Shown here: piece after piece, positions 37,409 to 49,797 of the stretch | How the letters are laid out: every line of letters starts with the position of its first letter | Position numbering within the stretch: the stretch's first letter is position 1 | Assembly (NCBI GenBank): GCA_016716605.1 | Contig: JADJWA010000001.1 | Span: forward strand, 1,612,001-1,676,000 | DNA length: 64,000 nucleotides | Source: Flavobacteriales bacterium | GTDB taxonomy: Bacteria; Bacteroidota; Bacteroidia; Flavobacteriales_F; PHOS-HE28 | Direction of reading: 5' to 3' | Program-made: the position numbers and the translations under genes | Notes under the pieces: generated by a model | Seen by the model: the letters and a program-made list of their open reading frames with translations, nothing else | Told to the model about the DNA's origin: nothing | Databases searched by the model: none

Positions 37409-38325
37409 CGATGTTCACCGGCCTGCGCGGCCTGTTCCCTTCAATGGCTCTGCTGTTCGGCGCCGGCCAGGCGGTCTCCCAGGCCCTGCTCGTGCTTCCG
37501 AGCGCGGAGGAAACGGATCTGCCGGCCTTCAACGAGCGATTCATCGCGCGCAATGGGATCGCCAGCATCGTGGGTGAGCGCCTGGTGAAGCGCGACGGTG
37601 AACCCATGCGCAGCGAGCGGGAACGGCTGCTCTTCCGCTTCGACGACGCAGGCCGATTGATCTACAGCAATAGCTCCTACGGCCAACCAGGCACCGGGCG
37701 CGATACCGCCTCCATCAGCTACGAGCGCAATGCCGAGGGCCGCGTGCAACGGCGCCTGCGCAACGACCTCGGCGGCCACTTCGCCTACGTGGAGCAGTAC
37801 GATGCCGAGGGCCGTGTGATCCGGGAGACCTATCAGCGGATCGAGAACCTCCGTAGCAACCGCTACGAATTGGTGCCCGGTGCCATCATCGAGGTGAGCG
37901 ACGAGCACTTCCGGTATGCGCGCCTGAACGACAGCACGGAGCGCAAATCATACCTGAACAACCTGGACCTGCCCTATCGCGAGCAGCTCTTCATCAGCGA
38001 CCGGCGCGGCTACCTGCTCGCCATCGAGGATCGATACCTGGTGAGCAATCGGCGCGGTCGGATCACCTTCCGCTACGATGAGCAGGGACGGCTCGCCGAG
38101 CGCACTGAGCAGCCCGATCTGGCACAGGCCCGGATCACCCGGCGGGTGTGGCGCTACGATGCCGCCGGCAATGTGACCGAGAGCGAGTACTGGCTGGGCG
38201 AGAAGCAGGTCTCGCGCGACGAGTACGTGTACGAGGAAGGCACCATGCTGCCCAAGGCGCGGCTGCGCAAGGACCAGTCCTCAGGCCATATCCATGTCCT
38301 GAAGTTCGTCACGACCCGGCGCTGA
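37405..38325 (+). CDS. Secreted YD-repeat-like protein
   Basis: 306 residues from the ATG at 37405 that overlaps the previous stop. Signal peptide (LFPSMALLFGAGQAVSQA). The body has at least four YD-type units: FRFDDAGRLIYSNSS, YDAEGRVIRETYQ, FRYDEQGRLAERT and WRYDAAGNVTESEYW. This is far shorter than an Rhs protein and has no core cage or toxin end, so a wall or periplasmic binding role is more likely. No sorting domain is seen at the C-terminus. Confidence 0.7.
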   Translation: MTMFTGLRGLFPSMALLFGAGQAVSQALLVLPSAEETDLPAFNERFIARNGIASIVGERLVKRDGEPMRSERERLLFRFDDAGRLIYSNSSYGQPGTGRDTASISYERNAEGRVQRRLRNDLGGHFAYVEQYDAEGRVIRETYQRIENLRSNRYELVPGAIIEVSDEHFRYARLNDSTERKSYLNNLDLPYREQLFISDRRGYLLAIEDRYLVSNRRGRITFRYDEQGRLAERTEQPDLAQARITRRVWRYDAAGNVTESEYWLGEKQVSRDEYVYEEGTMLPKARLRKDQSSGHIHVLKFVTTRR

Positions 38326-38338
38326 TCCGCGCTGTTCC

Positions 38339-39013
38339 TCATCCGTCCTTCTTCCGCGGCTGGGTCACCTTGGCTTCCTTGCCGTAGAGAGGCACCAGGT
38401 AGGCGAGGTCGTCGGTCGCTCCGGATGCGAGGCGTGCCTCTGCCAAGGCCAGCATGGCGCGCGCATGCGGCCGCGCGCCGGACTGATGCGTGATCCGCGG
38501 GTGCCGGGACCAGAGCTCCGTGGCCTTGTCGGCGCCATCGCCGAACACGGTGCATGGTCCAGCGCTGACGGCCCATGCTTCATCCAGGATCAACGGTGCG
38601 GCTTCACCCTGCGCGCGACCATCGGGACCGAAGGGCTGAGTGAACACTTCCATGCGACGCGCGTCGATCATGGGCCATTGCACTTGTCCCTTCAGCCCTA
38701 ACGACTGCATCAAGGTCTCCAAGGTGGACACGCCGATGATCGGGATACCGAGCGCATAACAGAGGCCCTTGGCCGCGCTGAGCCCGATGCGCAGGCCCGT
38801 ATAGCTGCCCGGCCCGATGCCAACGGCCACCGCACCGAGCATCCGCATGTCAACGCCGGCTTCGCGCAGCACCCCGTCGATGAATACATTGATCTTCTCA
38901 GCGTGCACTAAGCGATCGCTCGCAAGCTCCTGCTCAGCCAGCAGCACGCAATCGCGGCCCAGCGCCACGGAGCAGAGCTTGGTGGCGGTCTCGATGCAGA
39001 GGATCACGGGCAT
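38339..39013 (-). CDS. tsaB: tRNA threonylcarbamoyladenosine biosynthesis protein TsaB
   Basis: Scaffold partner of TsaD in making t6A37 in ANN-decoding tRNAs. 224 residues with the ASKHA-type N-terminal domain: ILCIETATKLCSVAL, GIGPGSYTGLRIGLSAAKGL (family signature) and IPIIGVSTLETL. The C-terminal domain is shorter and divergent, as usual in TsaB. Convergent with the YD-repeat-like gene; 41 bp from the aldehyde dehydrogenase gene upstream on the same strand end. No other tsa genes are near. Confidence 0.94.
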   Translation of the reverse strand: MPVILCIETATKLCSVALGRDCVLLAEQELASDRLVHAEKINVFIDGVLREAGVDMRMLGAVAVGIGPGSYTGLRIGLSAAKGLCYALGIPIIGVSTLETLMQSLGLKGQVQWPMIDARRMEVFTQPFGPDGRAQGEAAPLILDEAWAVSAGPCTVFGDGADKATELWSRHPRITHQSGARPHARAMLALAEARLASGATDDLAYLVPLYGKEAKVTQPRKKDG

Positions 39014-39053
39014 GGCGGCGAAGATGGCAAGGCGATCCTACGCGGCGCGCGCG

Positions 39054-40487
39054 TCATAGGCGCGCCAAGCGCATGGCCCAGCGGATGAAGAAGGGCTTGA
39101 AGGGCGGTTTCAATGGAGCGAGCGTGCCCCACACGCGCTTCTGCACGCTGCGCTCATTGCTGAAGGCGAGGAAGGAATGGCGGCCACCGCTCTTGCCGAG
39201 GCCGCTGTGATTCACGCCGCCGAAGGGCTGCCAGGGATTCGAGCTCGTGGCCATCAGTTCGTTGATGGCCGTGGTGCCGGCCGTGGTGCGGCGCATGATC
39301 GCCTCGGTCGCGCGCTTATCGTTGCTGAGGATGTAGAATGACAGCGGCCGCTCCAGCTTGGCGATCACCGCCAGGGCCTCATCCAGCTCGCTGTAAGCGA
39401 TCACGGGCAGCACTGGGCCGAACACCTCTTCCTTCATCACTGCCATTTCAGGGGTAACACCCGTGAGCACATGCGGGGCCATGAACCGGTCGCCTTCATG
39501 CAGCCCGCCGCCAATGGCGAGGCGCGCGCCCTTCGCCACGGCATCGTCGATCAGGCCCTTCACGCGTTGGAAGTTGCGCGCATCCACCATGCGGCCATAT
39601 TCGGAAGAGGATTCGAGGCCCTTGCCGGAGGGGTCATACATCCGCGTGATCTCCAGCGCGCACGCAGCGATGAACGCATCGACCTGATCAGCACGCACCA
39701 ACGCGTAGTCGGGGGCGATGCATGTCTGGCCCGTATTCATGCACTTGCCCCAGATGATGAGGCTGGCCGCCTTCCGGATATCGAAGCTCTTGTGCACGAC
39801 CACCGGCGATTTGCCCCCCAGTTCCAGCGTCACCGACGCCAGGTGCTCCGCGGCGGCGCGCATCACCACCTTGCCCACGGCGGGGCTCCCGGTGAAGAAG
39901 ATGTGGTGGAAGGGCTTCGCCAGCAGCGCTGTGGTGGTGGGCACATCGCCCTCGACCACGGCCACCTCCGCTTCATCGAATAGATCGGCGATCATGCGCT
40001 TGATGAAAGCGGACGTATGCGCAGAGACCTCCGAGGGCTTCACGATCACCGCATTGCCCGCAGCGATGGCATGCATGAGCGGCAGGACTGCGAGCTGCAG
40101 CGGATAATTCCAAGGGGCGATGATGAGCACATGCCCTTTCGGCTCGTAGCGCGTCCATGCCTTCAGGCCGGACATCGCCAAGGGCACCGGTACGGGCTGG
40201 TCCTTCACCCATCCGCGCAGGTTGACATATGCATGCCGGAATGCCGCGAGCAAGGGCAGCAGCTCGATCACCTTGCTCTCCTCGGGAGATCGGCCGAGAT
40301 CAAGGCGCAAGGCTTCGGTCCATTCTCGCATCCGTTTCTCCTCAAGCAGGTATCGCTCGATGCCCCGGATGCGCTCGAGCCGATCCTTCACAGTGGAATC
40401 CTTCAGGCGCTGCAGATTCCCAGCCGCATGCTGCAGCGCGAAGAGGCGCTCGGCCTCGGCCACATTGCTGAATCGCTGGTCGGTCAT
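39054..40487 (-). CDS. Aldehyde dehydrogenase (ALDH3-like)
   Basis: NAD(P)-dependent aldehyde oxidation. 477 residues without signal peptide. Motifs: APWNYPLQLAVLPLMHAIAAGN, FTGSPAVGKVV (Rossmann glycine loop), LELGGKSPVVV (catalytic Glu), NTGQTCIAPDYALV (catalytic Cys) and EEVFGPVLPVI. Length and the C-terminal hydrophobic/basic end (FKPFFIRWAMRLARL) fit ALDH3-type enzymes, some of which are membrane-attached. The substrate is probably a long-chain or aromatic aldehyde, but this is inference. Confidence 0.93.
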   Translation of the reverse strand: MTDQRFSNVAEAERLFALQHAAGNLQRLKDSTVKDRLERIRGIERYLLEEKRMREWTEALRLDLGRSPEESKVIELLPLLAAFRHAYVNLRGWVKDQPVPVPLAMSGLKAWTRYEPKGHVLIIAPWNYPLQLAVLPLMHAIAAGNAVIVKPSEVSAHTSAFIKRMIADLFDEAEVAVVEGDVPTTTALLAKPFHHIFFTGSPAVGKVVMRAAAEHLASVTLELGGKSPVVVHKSFDIRKAASLIIWGKCMNTGQTCIAPDYALVRADQVDAFIAACALEITRMYDPSGKGLESSSEYGRMVDARNFQRVKGLIDDAVAKGARLAIGGGLHEGDRFMAPHVLTGVTPEMAVMKEEVFGPVLPVIAYSELDEALAVIAKLERPLSFYILSNDKRATEAIMRRTTAGTTAINELMATSSNPWQPFGGVNHSGLGKSGGRHSFLAFSNERSVQKRVWGTLAPLKPPFKPFFIRWAMRLARL

Positions 40488-40554
40488 GCGGATGGCGCCT
40501 GCGCGGCGCCGTGGGCAAATGTCCGCACGAACGGACCTGCGGCGGATGCACCGA

Positions 40555-41973
40555 TCACAGCGCCACGGGCATCCCTTGGAGGATCTCGAGGTACTTCTGC
40601 GCCATCAGGTACTGGTACTTGGCGGCGATCAGATCGGCCTGCGAGCGGTTCACCGTGGCCTTGATGGTGGCCAGCTCCATGCTCGTGATGGCGCCCTGGG
40701 CGAGCCGTTCGGTGGCATAGGCCTCGTTGAGGGCTGCGGCATCAACCGCTTTCTGGGCAGCAAGGAACTGCTTGTAGGCCGAGCGCTGCGCCACGATGGC
40801 ATCGAGCACATTGCGCTGCAGGTCGTTGCGCACGGCAACGAGGCTGTTGCGAGCGCGTTCGTGCTGCACGCGCGCGCGGTCGATGGACAGCCGGTTCTGC
40901 ATCTGGTTGAAGATGGGGACATTGAGCTGGAAGAGCAGGCTCTGGTTGAGGTTCTGGTCGAGCTGCTTGCCGAAGGGCGTGAGCTCCGTGTTCACATTGA
41001 AGGTGGGCGCATACACCAGATCTCCGCCGAGCGTGCTGCCGATCACCACCGGATCGCCGATGATGGGCTCGCCCACTTGCTGGAAGTTTCGCCCGCTGTA
41101 GCCCGTGCCGACGGAGCCATTCAGCCCGAGCGTGGGCATGCTGCCGGATCGCGCGATGCCGATGCCCTTCTCAGCGCTCTGGGCCTGGGCTTCGGCTTGA
41201 GCGAAGCTGGGGTTGCTGCGCAGGACATTGGCCAGCACCTCAGCGGGGTCGGCCGTGGGCTCGGTGATCCGCAGGCCGGTGATCGCCGGTGCCTGGATGC
41301 TGAAGCTGAGCATCTCTTGCGGCTCCAATTGCAGCGCGCGGCCAAGCGCGAGCATGCGCTGGTCGGCCTGGTTGCCCAGGTCAACGACGGCGAATTCCTC
41401 CTGCGCCAGTTGCGATTCGATGGCCAGGAGGTCGGCGCGAGCGAGCCGGCCCGCCTCGACCAGGGCCTGCGTGCGAGCGATCTGCTCGCGCGTGCTGGCG
41501 GCCTGCGCCTCCGATGCGGCCTTTCGTTCGCGCAGCGCCACCACATCGAGGAAGGCCTGCGCGGATTCGAGGCGGGCCTGATTGCGCGCAGCATCGATGC
41601 CCAGGCGCGCCGCCTTCGCATCCACTTCATTCCGCCTGATCACCGATTGCTTTCGGAAGCCCTCGAACAAGCTGAGCGTGCTGCTCAGGAAGAAGTTATT
41701 GGTGCGCACCCGGTCGTTCGCGAAGGTGTTCGTGAAGCGGTCGATCACACGCCCGTAATTGTAGCCGTGCGTGGCACCGCCGTTCAGGTCGGGCGCGAGC
41801 GACCAATAGCCCTGGTCCCTGGTCTTGTCGGCCAGCTCGGCATCGAGCTGGGCGTTGAGCACGGAGAGGCTGCGCTCCTCAGCGCGCTTCACGCATTGCT
41901 CCAGGGTCCATGCTTGCTGCGCGGTGGCGGGGATCGAAAGGGCGATCGATGCGATGACGGGGATGGCTCTCAT
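40555..41973 (-). CDS. TolC family outer membrane efflux protein
   Basis: 472 residues with signal peptide (MRAIPVIASIALSIPATAQ) and the double OEP repeat of TolC proteins: two long helical hairpins (about 30-230 and 250-465) rich in Ala, Gln and Arg, and QLNVPIFNQMQNRLSID, ERARNSLVAVRNDLQ in the second. No adjacent membrane-fusion or inner-membrane pump genes, so the partner transporter is elsewhere. TACTTTTG lies 36 nt upstream. Confidence 0.93.
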   Translation of the reverse strand: MRAIPVIASIALSIPATAQQAWTLEQCVKRAEERSLSVLNAQLDAELADKTRDQGYWSLAPDLNGGATHGYNYGRVIDRFTNTFANDRVRTNNFFLSSTLSLFEGFRKQSVIRRNEVDAKAARLGIDAARNQARLESAQAFLDVVALRERKAASEAQAASTREQIARTQALVEAGRLARADLLAIESQLAQEEFAVVDLGNQADQRMLALGRALQLEPQEMLSFSIQAPAITGLRITEPTADPAEVLANVLRSNPSFAQAEAQAQSAEKGIGIARSGSMPTLGLNGSVGTGYSGRNFQQVGEPIIGDPVVIGSTLGGDLVYAPTFNVNTELTPFGKQLDQNLNQSLLFQLNVPIFNQMQNRLSIDRARVQHERARNSLVAVRNDLQRNVLDAIVAQRSAYKQFLAAQKAVDAAALNEAYATERLAQGAITSMELATIKATVNRSQADLIAAKYQYLMAQKYLEILQGMPVAL

Positions 41974-42008
41974 GGTCCGGTTCTCCCGCCAACAATGCGG
42001 GAATGGAC

Positions 42009-42016
42009 CAAAAGTA
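42009..42016 (-). promoter_or_regulatory. Possible -7 element (TACTTTTG) upstream of tolC-family gene
   Basis: Minus-strand TACTTTTG, 36 nt before the ATG at 41973, in the 99-bp gap to the OmpA-family gene. No clear -33 TTG. Confidence 0.45.
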
Positions 42017-42072
42017 CCGGGGGCCTCAGGCCAGCGAAGGCTCCTGTGATGAGCGGCGGATTGGCGGGGCGA

Positions 42073-43308
42073 TCAGTTGGCGATCACTTTGATTTCCACG
42101 CGGCGGTTGGCCTCGCTCTCCTCCTTGTTCTTCGGGCTGGGATAGAGCATCTGGGAGTTGCCCAAGCCCACATGGGAAAGGCGGTCAGGTTCCACGTCGT
42201 TGACCACAAGGAAGTCATGGACCGTCCTCGCGCGCGAAGTGCTCAGCTCGATGAATTCCTTCTTGTTCTTGAAGGTAGGGCCATTCACATGGCCCTCGAT
42301 CTCGATGCGCACCTTGGGATTCAGCTGCATGAAGCGCAGCAGGAGCAGCAGGCTGGCCTCGCTCTGGCGCATCACCTTGTCCTCGTTGCCCACGAAGCGG
42401 ATGTCGTCGAGCACCACGCGCTCACCGGCGCCCACGGGATTGAGCTTCACCTCCACCTTCACCTCCGGATCGGTGCTGCCCTTCAGCCGCACGGTCTGGA
42501 ACATGTAGCCCTGGCGTACGCAGCCGATCTTCAGGTTGCGGTACATGTCCATCTCGAATTGATAGCTGCTCTTGCCCTTGGCTTCCACCACTTCATTGAA
42601 GCGCATGCCATCGATGGTGAGGTTGGCGTCCACGGGCTTGCCGGTCTTGGCATCCACCACACTTATGGAAAGCTGTTGCTTCTGCTTGGTCTTGTCCTCG
42701 GGCTCTGGTGGGGGCGGCGGCGGGTCGTAGTGGAACTTGATGGTGTAGCCCGCCAAGGGACGATCCTGGTAGTCGATGGCGATGTAGAAAAGGTCGCCCT
42801 GCCTCACCTCGATGGCGCGGCTGAAACTGCTGCCAACGCCGCTCCGGACGAAGTCCTCCGGGGCGTCCTTGCGAAGGCCGCAGATGGAGCGGTTGCTCTT
42901 GTCGTTGCGCGAGATGTTGCTGCGGATGGGCTGCACCTGCTTGCTGGCGATCTTGTCGCAGATGCCGGGGATGGCCCCCTCGAAGACCAGGAAGTCGATG
43001 TCGTCCTCGATGTTGTCGGGGATGATCTCGAACGTGAGGATGGTGGTGGCCGGGCTGCGGAACTTGTACCAGGTGCTGTGATGCTCGCGCTCGAACCACT
43101 GGGTGTGGTCGCTGGGGTTCTCCTTGATCTCGAGCTTGTTGCCGAAACCGCGCACGGCCTGCGGCTGGTGGAAGACCGAATCGGCGATGAAGATGGCGCC
43201 GGAGCAATCGCCGTTGTCTTGGGTCAACGGTGAAGCGGATTGCTGCGCCATCGCGGCATGCGAAGCAGCAGCAACGACCAGCACGGAGAGACTGCGGGCC
43301 AATTTCAC
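42073..43308 (-). CDS. OmpA family outer membrane protein
   Basis: 411 residues from the GTG at 43308, chosen because it gives a normal signal peptide (VKLARSLSVLVVAAASHAAMA, first residue read as Met); longer frames start at 43380 or 43410. The N-terminal half has CSGAIFIADS and Asp/Asn-rich strands of a jelly-roll-like domain and a proline stretch (PPPPPEPED), then a carboxypeptidase-like/PEGA-like segment (VVDAKTGKPVDANLTI), and a C-terminal OmpA domain (FIELSTSRARTVHDFLV, RLSHVGLGNSQ, NRRVEIKVI) that binds peptidoglycan. Confidence 0.88.
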   Translation of the reverse strand: MKLARSLSVLVVAAASHAAMAQQSASPLTQDNGDCSGAIFIADSVFHQPQAVRGFGNKLEIKENPSDHTQWFEREHHSTWYKFRSPATTILTFEIIPDNIEDDIDFLVFEGAIPGICDKIASKQVQPIRSNISRNDKSNRSICGLRKDAPEDFVRSGVGSSFSRAIEVRQGDLFYIAIDYQDRPLAGYTIKFHYDPPPPPPEPEDKTKQKQQLSISVVDAKTGKPVDANLTIDGMRFNEVVEAKGKSSYQFEMDMYRNLKIGCVRQGYMFQTVRLKGSTDPEVKVEVKLNPVGAGERVVLDDIRFVGNEDKVMRQSEASLLLLLRFMQLNPKVRIEIEGHVNGPTFKNKKEFIELSTSRARTVHDFLVVNDVEPDRLSHVGLGNSQMLYPSPKNKEESEANRRVEIKVIAN

Positions 43309-43449
43309 GGCCCGTTCATACGGGAAATGCCAAGGAGGGTTCGTGGAGAAGTGCGGGGTATCAACCGCGACCGATCCCATTACATTCGTTCTACCAAAGC
43401 CCAAACTCATGCCCGCCCCGCACGGGTGGCGGGTTGAACCTTACACACC

Positions 43450-44928
43450 ATGAGAGCCGTACTGCTACGCGCCGCGATGCTCGCATGCGCTTTGGGCCTT
43501 GGCGCGGCCATGACCATGGCGCAGAAGCGCAATGCGAACGTGCTCTCCGGAAGGAACTGGCTTGCATTCAATGATGGCCAACCGCCGGTGGCGGACTCCA
43601 TCGTGCGGTTGGGGCTATCAAGCATCAGTGACACTACTGGGCAGTTGAAGGTTTACTTGGGGAAATACCCTGGCTTTCAAACGTGGCACCTGTTCGACGG
43701 AGACCACAATGAGCTGCCTGGGACGCCTGTTAATCTGAGCCTTTCACAGGGCGGTGGTTCCAAAGCCGTCTTTATACCGAAGCCCAATGCGCCTGATAGC
43801 GCATATATGGCCTTCATCAACGGGTACACCACCTTCCCTCCGCACATGCATCGACTCGGTGTTCTTGCCTTGGACATCGGTGCGCAAGGAGCGCCATCTG
43901 GCGGGGTTCAGCCAAGCACGAACTGGTTGGCAACGGACGTTGCCGCCAGTTTCATGGCCGTTCCGCATGCCAATGAACAGGACTACTGGATCGTGTTGCA
44001 GCCGATCGGCTCGAATGAATTCCACGCCTACCAAGTGAGCGAGAATGGCATCAGTCCATCACCAGTCATCAGCGACGCCGGTCCGGTCCGGAGCATCGAC
44101 TGGCAATTTGGCCAGTGGGTGCCCAATGCGGCGGGAGACCGGTTCGCTTACACCCAACGAAAATCGAACAGTGCGGGGGGCAATGTGCCAGACACGCTTG
44201 AGACCGAGGTCTTCGCCTTCGACATCTCGAACGGGCTGGTGAGTCATCAGCTCACGTTGCCGAGCAGGCGGGCGCAAGGCATCGAGTTCAGCGTTTCGGG
44301 CCGCTTCCTCTACATTATTGAGCATGCACCGAATTGGGGACAACCGGGAGTGAATCTCACGTTGGTGCAATACGACATGGACGAAGCTGATGCAGCCGCG
44401 ACGCGCACCGTACTCCATACCTATGCCGAGCCCAACTATGTGAACGGAAATGTTCGCCAGCAGCTCTTGCGCGGCACCGATGGACGGATCTACAGGAGCC
44501 ACGAGCTCGCCGTGCCCATGCTTGGCGTGATCATGGAACCGGAACTGTCGGCGCCTCAATGCAACTATGTGCATGATGGTCTGGCCACCCTCAAGACCTT
44601 TTCAGAATTCTATCCTCCCATGAGACGCTACCACGATTCGCCTGTGATAATCACGGCTGCACCGGCTACGTCCGCTGAGTACAGCGCCGTGACCAGCCCG
44701 AACCCGATTTCGAATACGGGTTGGCTCGTGCAGACCGGTTTGGAGGGCAGCGTACGCTTGGAATGGCAGGATGGACTAGGCCGCATCGTGCGCTCCGAGG
44801 CGGCAGTGGCAAGCGATGGCCGCGTGGCAATCGACGCGAGTTCACTGTCATCTGGAAGCTACTTGCTCCGCGTGTCGGGTGCTGGAGCGAGGCTGCCACT
44901 TGTGCAACGCGTGGTGGTTGCGCCTTAG
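43450..44928 (+). CDS. T9SS cargo protein, beta-propeller-like body
   Basis: 492 residues: signal peptide (LLRAAMLACALGLGAAMTMAQ), a body with repeated YSV/I-E-FS strands (GIEFSVSGRFLYIIEHAPN, NLTLVQYDMD) of the kind seen in gliding-motility-associated and PKD-containing proteins, and a C-terminal type A-like sorting region (SPNPISNTGWLVQTG, DGLGRIVRSEAAV, LSSGSYLLRVSG). Divergent from the OmpA-family gene; TACATTCG (43381-43388) is a one-mismatch -7 element. Function of the cargo is unknown. Confidence 0.8.
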   Translation: MRAVLLRAAMLACALGLGAAMTMAQKRNANVLSGRNWLAFNDGQPPVADSIVRLGLSSISDTTGQLKVYLGKYPGFQTWHLFDGDHNELPGTPVNLSLSQGGGSKAVFIPKPNAPDSAYMAFINGYTTFPPHMHRLGVLALDIGAQGAPSGGVQPSTNWLATDVAASFMAVPHANEQDYWIVLQPIGSNEFHAYQVSENGISPSPVISDAGPVRSIDWQFGQWVPNAAGDRFAYTQRKSNSAGGNVPDTLETEVFAFDISNGLVSHQLTLPSRRAQGIEFSVSGRFLYIIEHAPNWGQPGVNLTLVQYDMDEADAAATRTVLHTYAEPNYVNGNVRQQLLRGTDGRIYRSHELAVPMLGVIMEPELSAPQCNYVHDGLATLKTFSEFYPPMRRYHDSPVIITAAPATSAEYSAVTSPNPISNTGWLVQTGLEGSVRLEWQDGLGRIVRSEAAVASDGRVAIDASSLSSGSYLLRVSGAGARLPLVQRVVVAP

Positions 44929-44969
44929 GCTCTCCTTAGGAATCCCGCTCTCTAACGGTTGGCCGCGCC

Positions 44970-47687
<2,718 letters not shown>

Positions 47688-47757
47688 TGGAAATGCGGGT
47701 TCACCGCAGAGGCGCAGAGGGCGCGGAGAAATGCATGGATCGTGATCATGGCTGAAG

Positions 47758-48480
47758 TCAACGTTGCTTCCAATAGATCCACTGCGAGACATCCTTCATA
47801 GGAGCACAGCGCGTGTTCCATCTCCGAATGTTGTCTTGAAGCAACTCGAAGCTCTGCACGGCCAATGGAGAGCGGAGCTGAGCAAATGGTACACTTACCC
47901 TGCGTGACTCTACCGCACAATCCTCACTAATGTCGAACGTGACCAAGGCACTATCGGCTCGGACCGTTTCAACATCCGTACTAAAAACCTCGACTTCAGC
48001 GGTCCGGAGCATCATCTTCGAAAGCGAAGTGTCAATACTCCCGATCTCTCGAGGAAATGCCAACACTATTGATGCACGAGTCTTGCGTGCCTGCCATTGC
48101 GCCTCGTCCCTAACCAAGCGGATGGAATAGTGCTCTCCATGATTCAGGACAACACCTGTATCGCGATAAAGAGCCATACACTCGGACGGATCGGTATACG
48201 CACGGATGGTCACTGATCGGCCTTCGAAGGCTGATCGCGAGAGATCCATCTTCACCGAACGCCATTGCCCAATTCCGGCTGAGCTTTGAGCTTTCCGTTC
48301 ACCTCGCATCTTGTTTTCTCGAGCATTGTCGGTGATGATCTCGACCCCTATCTCGGAAAAGGTTGAATCCGGTTCAGCCGTAACATCGAACACGATGGTC
48401 ATATCGTCCTTTTTCTGACCGAAGGAGTGAAAAGACAACTGCATGAGCAGTACGGTCAACGCAAACCGAAGTGTCGTCAT
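47758..48480 (-). CDS. Secreted protein of unknown function between the two metH genes
   Basis: 240 residues from the ATG at 48480: signal peptide (MTTLRFALTVLLMQLSFHSFG, split at FG-Q), then a beta-rich body with TIVFDVTAEPDSTFSEIGVE, IRLVRDEAQWQARKTRASI and two Cys. Lower GC than both flanking metH genes and no family recognised. It lies between two parts of one enzyme and is read in the same direction, 70 bp before metH (C-part) and 188 bp after metH (N-part), so it would be on the SAM-riboswitch-controlled transcript unless it has its own promoter. Confidence 0.65.
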   Translation of the reverse strand: MTTLRFALTVLLMQLSFHSFGQKKDDMTIVFDVTAEPDSTFSEIGVEIITDNARENKMRGERKAQSSAGIGQWRSVKMDLSRSAFEGRSVTIRAYTDPSECMALYRDTGVVLNHGEHYSIRLVRDEAQWQARKTRASIVLAFPREIGSIDTSLSKMMLRTAEVEVFSTDVETVRADSALVTFDISEDCAVESRRVSVPFAQLRSPLAVQSFELLQDNIRRWNTRCAPMKDVSQWIYWKQR

Positions 48481-48531
48481 GAAAGGAGAACGGAACGGAC
48501 CTTTACGTAAGTGCGTCATCCGCGTGAGCGA

Positions 48532-48593
48532 TTGCAGCGGAAAGCCCATAGGTGGCTGAGGAACGAAGCCGCCGAGGACTTGCAGCGGAAAGC
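48532..48593. repeat. Direct repeat TTGCAGCGGAAAGC (two copies) between metH parts
   Basis: Two exact 14-nt copies at 48532-48545 and 48580-48593, 48 nt apart, enclosing a GGTGGCTGAGGAACGAAGCC stretch. This looks like a known type of short intergenic element rather than a gene; it lies in the 188-bp gap upstream of the secreted-protein gene. Confidence 0.6.
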
Positions 48594-48668
48594 GCGACCC
48601 CGGCCGCATTTGGGACGGGGGCACGCCCACATAACCAACAACCTGCTCGCTCATGCCTATCGTCATGT

Positions 48669-49694
48669 TCAACGGTCGACCCCGTGGGTCGACGCTACGG
48701 GTGCTTCGATCGGGCGTGGTGCGTGCCGCTTGGCCTCAGCCGCTAATGCCGCGATATGCTCCGGCGTGGTTCCACAACACCCGCCCACCACGTTCACCCA
48801 GCCGTTGGCCATGAACTCGCCCACGAGGCGGGCGGTGACCTCGGGCGTTTCGCGGTATTCGCCCATCTGGTCGGGCAGGCCGGCGTTGGGGTAGATGCTT
48901 ACGCGGCAGGGGCTCTGCTCGGCGATCACCTCCAGGTAGGGCCGCATCTGGGCCGCGCCCAGCGCGCAGTTGAGGCCCATGCTAAAAAGAGGAACGTGTG
49001 CGATGCTGATGAGGAAGGCCTCGATGGTCTGGCCGCTGAGGGTGCGCCCGCTAGCATCGGTGATCGTGACGCTGCACATGAGCGGCACTCTGGTGTTGCG
49101 CGCCTCAAAGACCTCATCGATGGCGAAGAAGGCGGCCTTGGCGTTGAGCGTGTCGAAGATGGTCTCCACCAGGAGGATGTCCACGCCGCCGTCGAGCAGG
49201 GCCTCCACCTGTCCCTTGTAGGCGGCCACGAGCTGATCGAAGGTGACGGCGCGGAAGCCGGGATCGTTCACGTCGGGACTGAGCGATGCGGTCTTGTTCA
49301 TCGGCCCGATGGCACCGGCCACGAAGCGCGGCTTGCTCGGATCCATCGCGGTGTACTTCGCGCACGCCTCCTTCGCCAAGCGCACCGATTCCAGGTTGAT
49401 CGCGCGCGCCAGGTGGCTGCACTCATGCTCCGCTTGCGCGATGCTGGTGGCGGAGAAGGTGTTGGTCTCCACGATGTCGGCGCCGGCCTCCAGGTATTGC
49501 TCGTGGATCTTTCGGATGGCCTCGGGCCGCGTGAGCGAGAGCAGTTCGTTGTTGCCCTTCAGCAGGATAGGGTGGTTCTCCATGCCTTTCGGATGGAAGT
49601 CCGCCTCGGTGAGGCCGAGCTTCTGGATCATGGTGCCCATGGCCCCGTCGAGGACGAGGATGCGCTCCTGGGCGAGCTGTTCGAGTGTCTTCAT
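48669..49694 (-). CDS. metH (N-terminal part): Methionine synthase MetH, homocysteine-binding part
   Basis: Homocysteine S-methyltransferase domain only, 341 residues from the ATG at 49694. Motifs: ILVLDGAMGTMIQKLGL at the N-terminus, ADIVETNTFSATSIAQ, GLNCALGAAQM (first zinc Cys) and VGGCCGTTPEHIAAL (two zinc Cys). In E. coli this is residues 1-350 of a single protein; here the rest is encoded separately downstream. Preceded by a SAM-I riboswitch and a terminator, so expression should fall when SAM is plentiful. Confidence 0.96.
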   Translation of the reverse strand: MKTLEQLAQERILVLDGAMGTMIQKLGLTEADFHPKGMENHPILLKGNNELLSLTRPEAIRKIHEQYLEAGADIVETNTFSATSIAQAEHECSHLARAINLESVRLAKEACAKYTAMDPSKPRFVAGAIGPMNKTASLSPDVNDPGFRAVTFDQLVAAYKGQVEALLDGGVDILLVETIFDTLNAKAAFFAIDEVFEARNTRVPLMCSVTITDASGRTLSGQTIEAFLISIAHVPLFSMGLNCALGAAQMRPYLEVIAEQSPCRVSIYPNAGLPDQMGEYRETPEVTARLVGEFMANGWVNVVGGCCGTTPEHIAALAAEAKRHAPRPIEAPVASTHGVDR

Positions 49695-49727
49695 CGTTCC
49701 GTCGTTCGTCCGCATCGCCCCAGAATG

Positions 49728-49758
49728 AAAAAGCCCCACCCGATGGACCGGATGAGGC
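49728..49758 (-). terminator. Riboswitch-controlled terminator of metH
   Basis: Minus strand: GCCTCATCCGG, loop, and the complementary GGGTGGGGC arm, about 11 pairs including several G-U, followed by TTTTT. It sits 34 nt before the metH ATG and about 40 nt after the SAM-I aptamer, the normal layout for a transcription-terminating OFF switch. Confidence 0.85.
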
Positions 49759-49797
49759 ATCATTGCTCCTGCTGGGGGCACTGCTTCCTGATCGCGG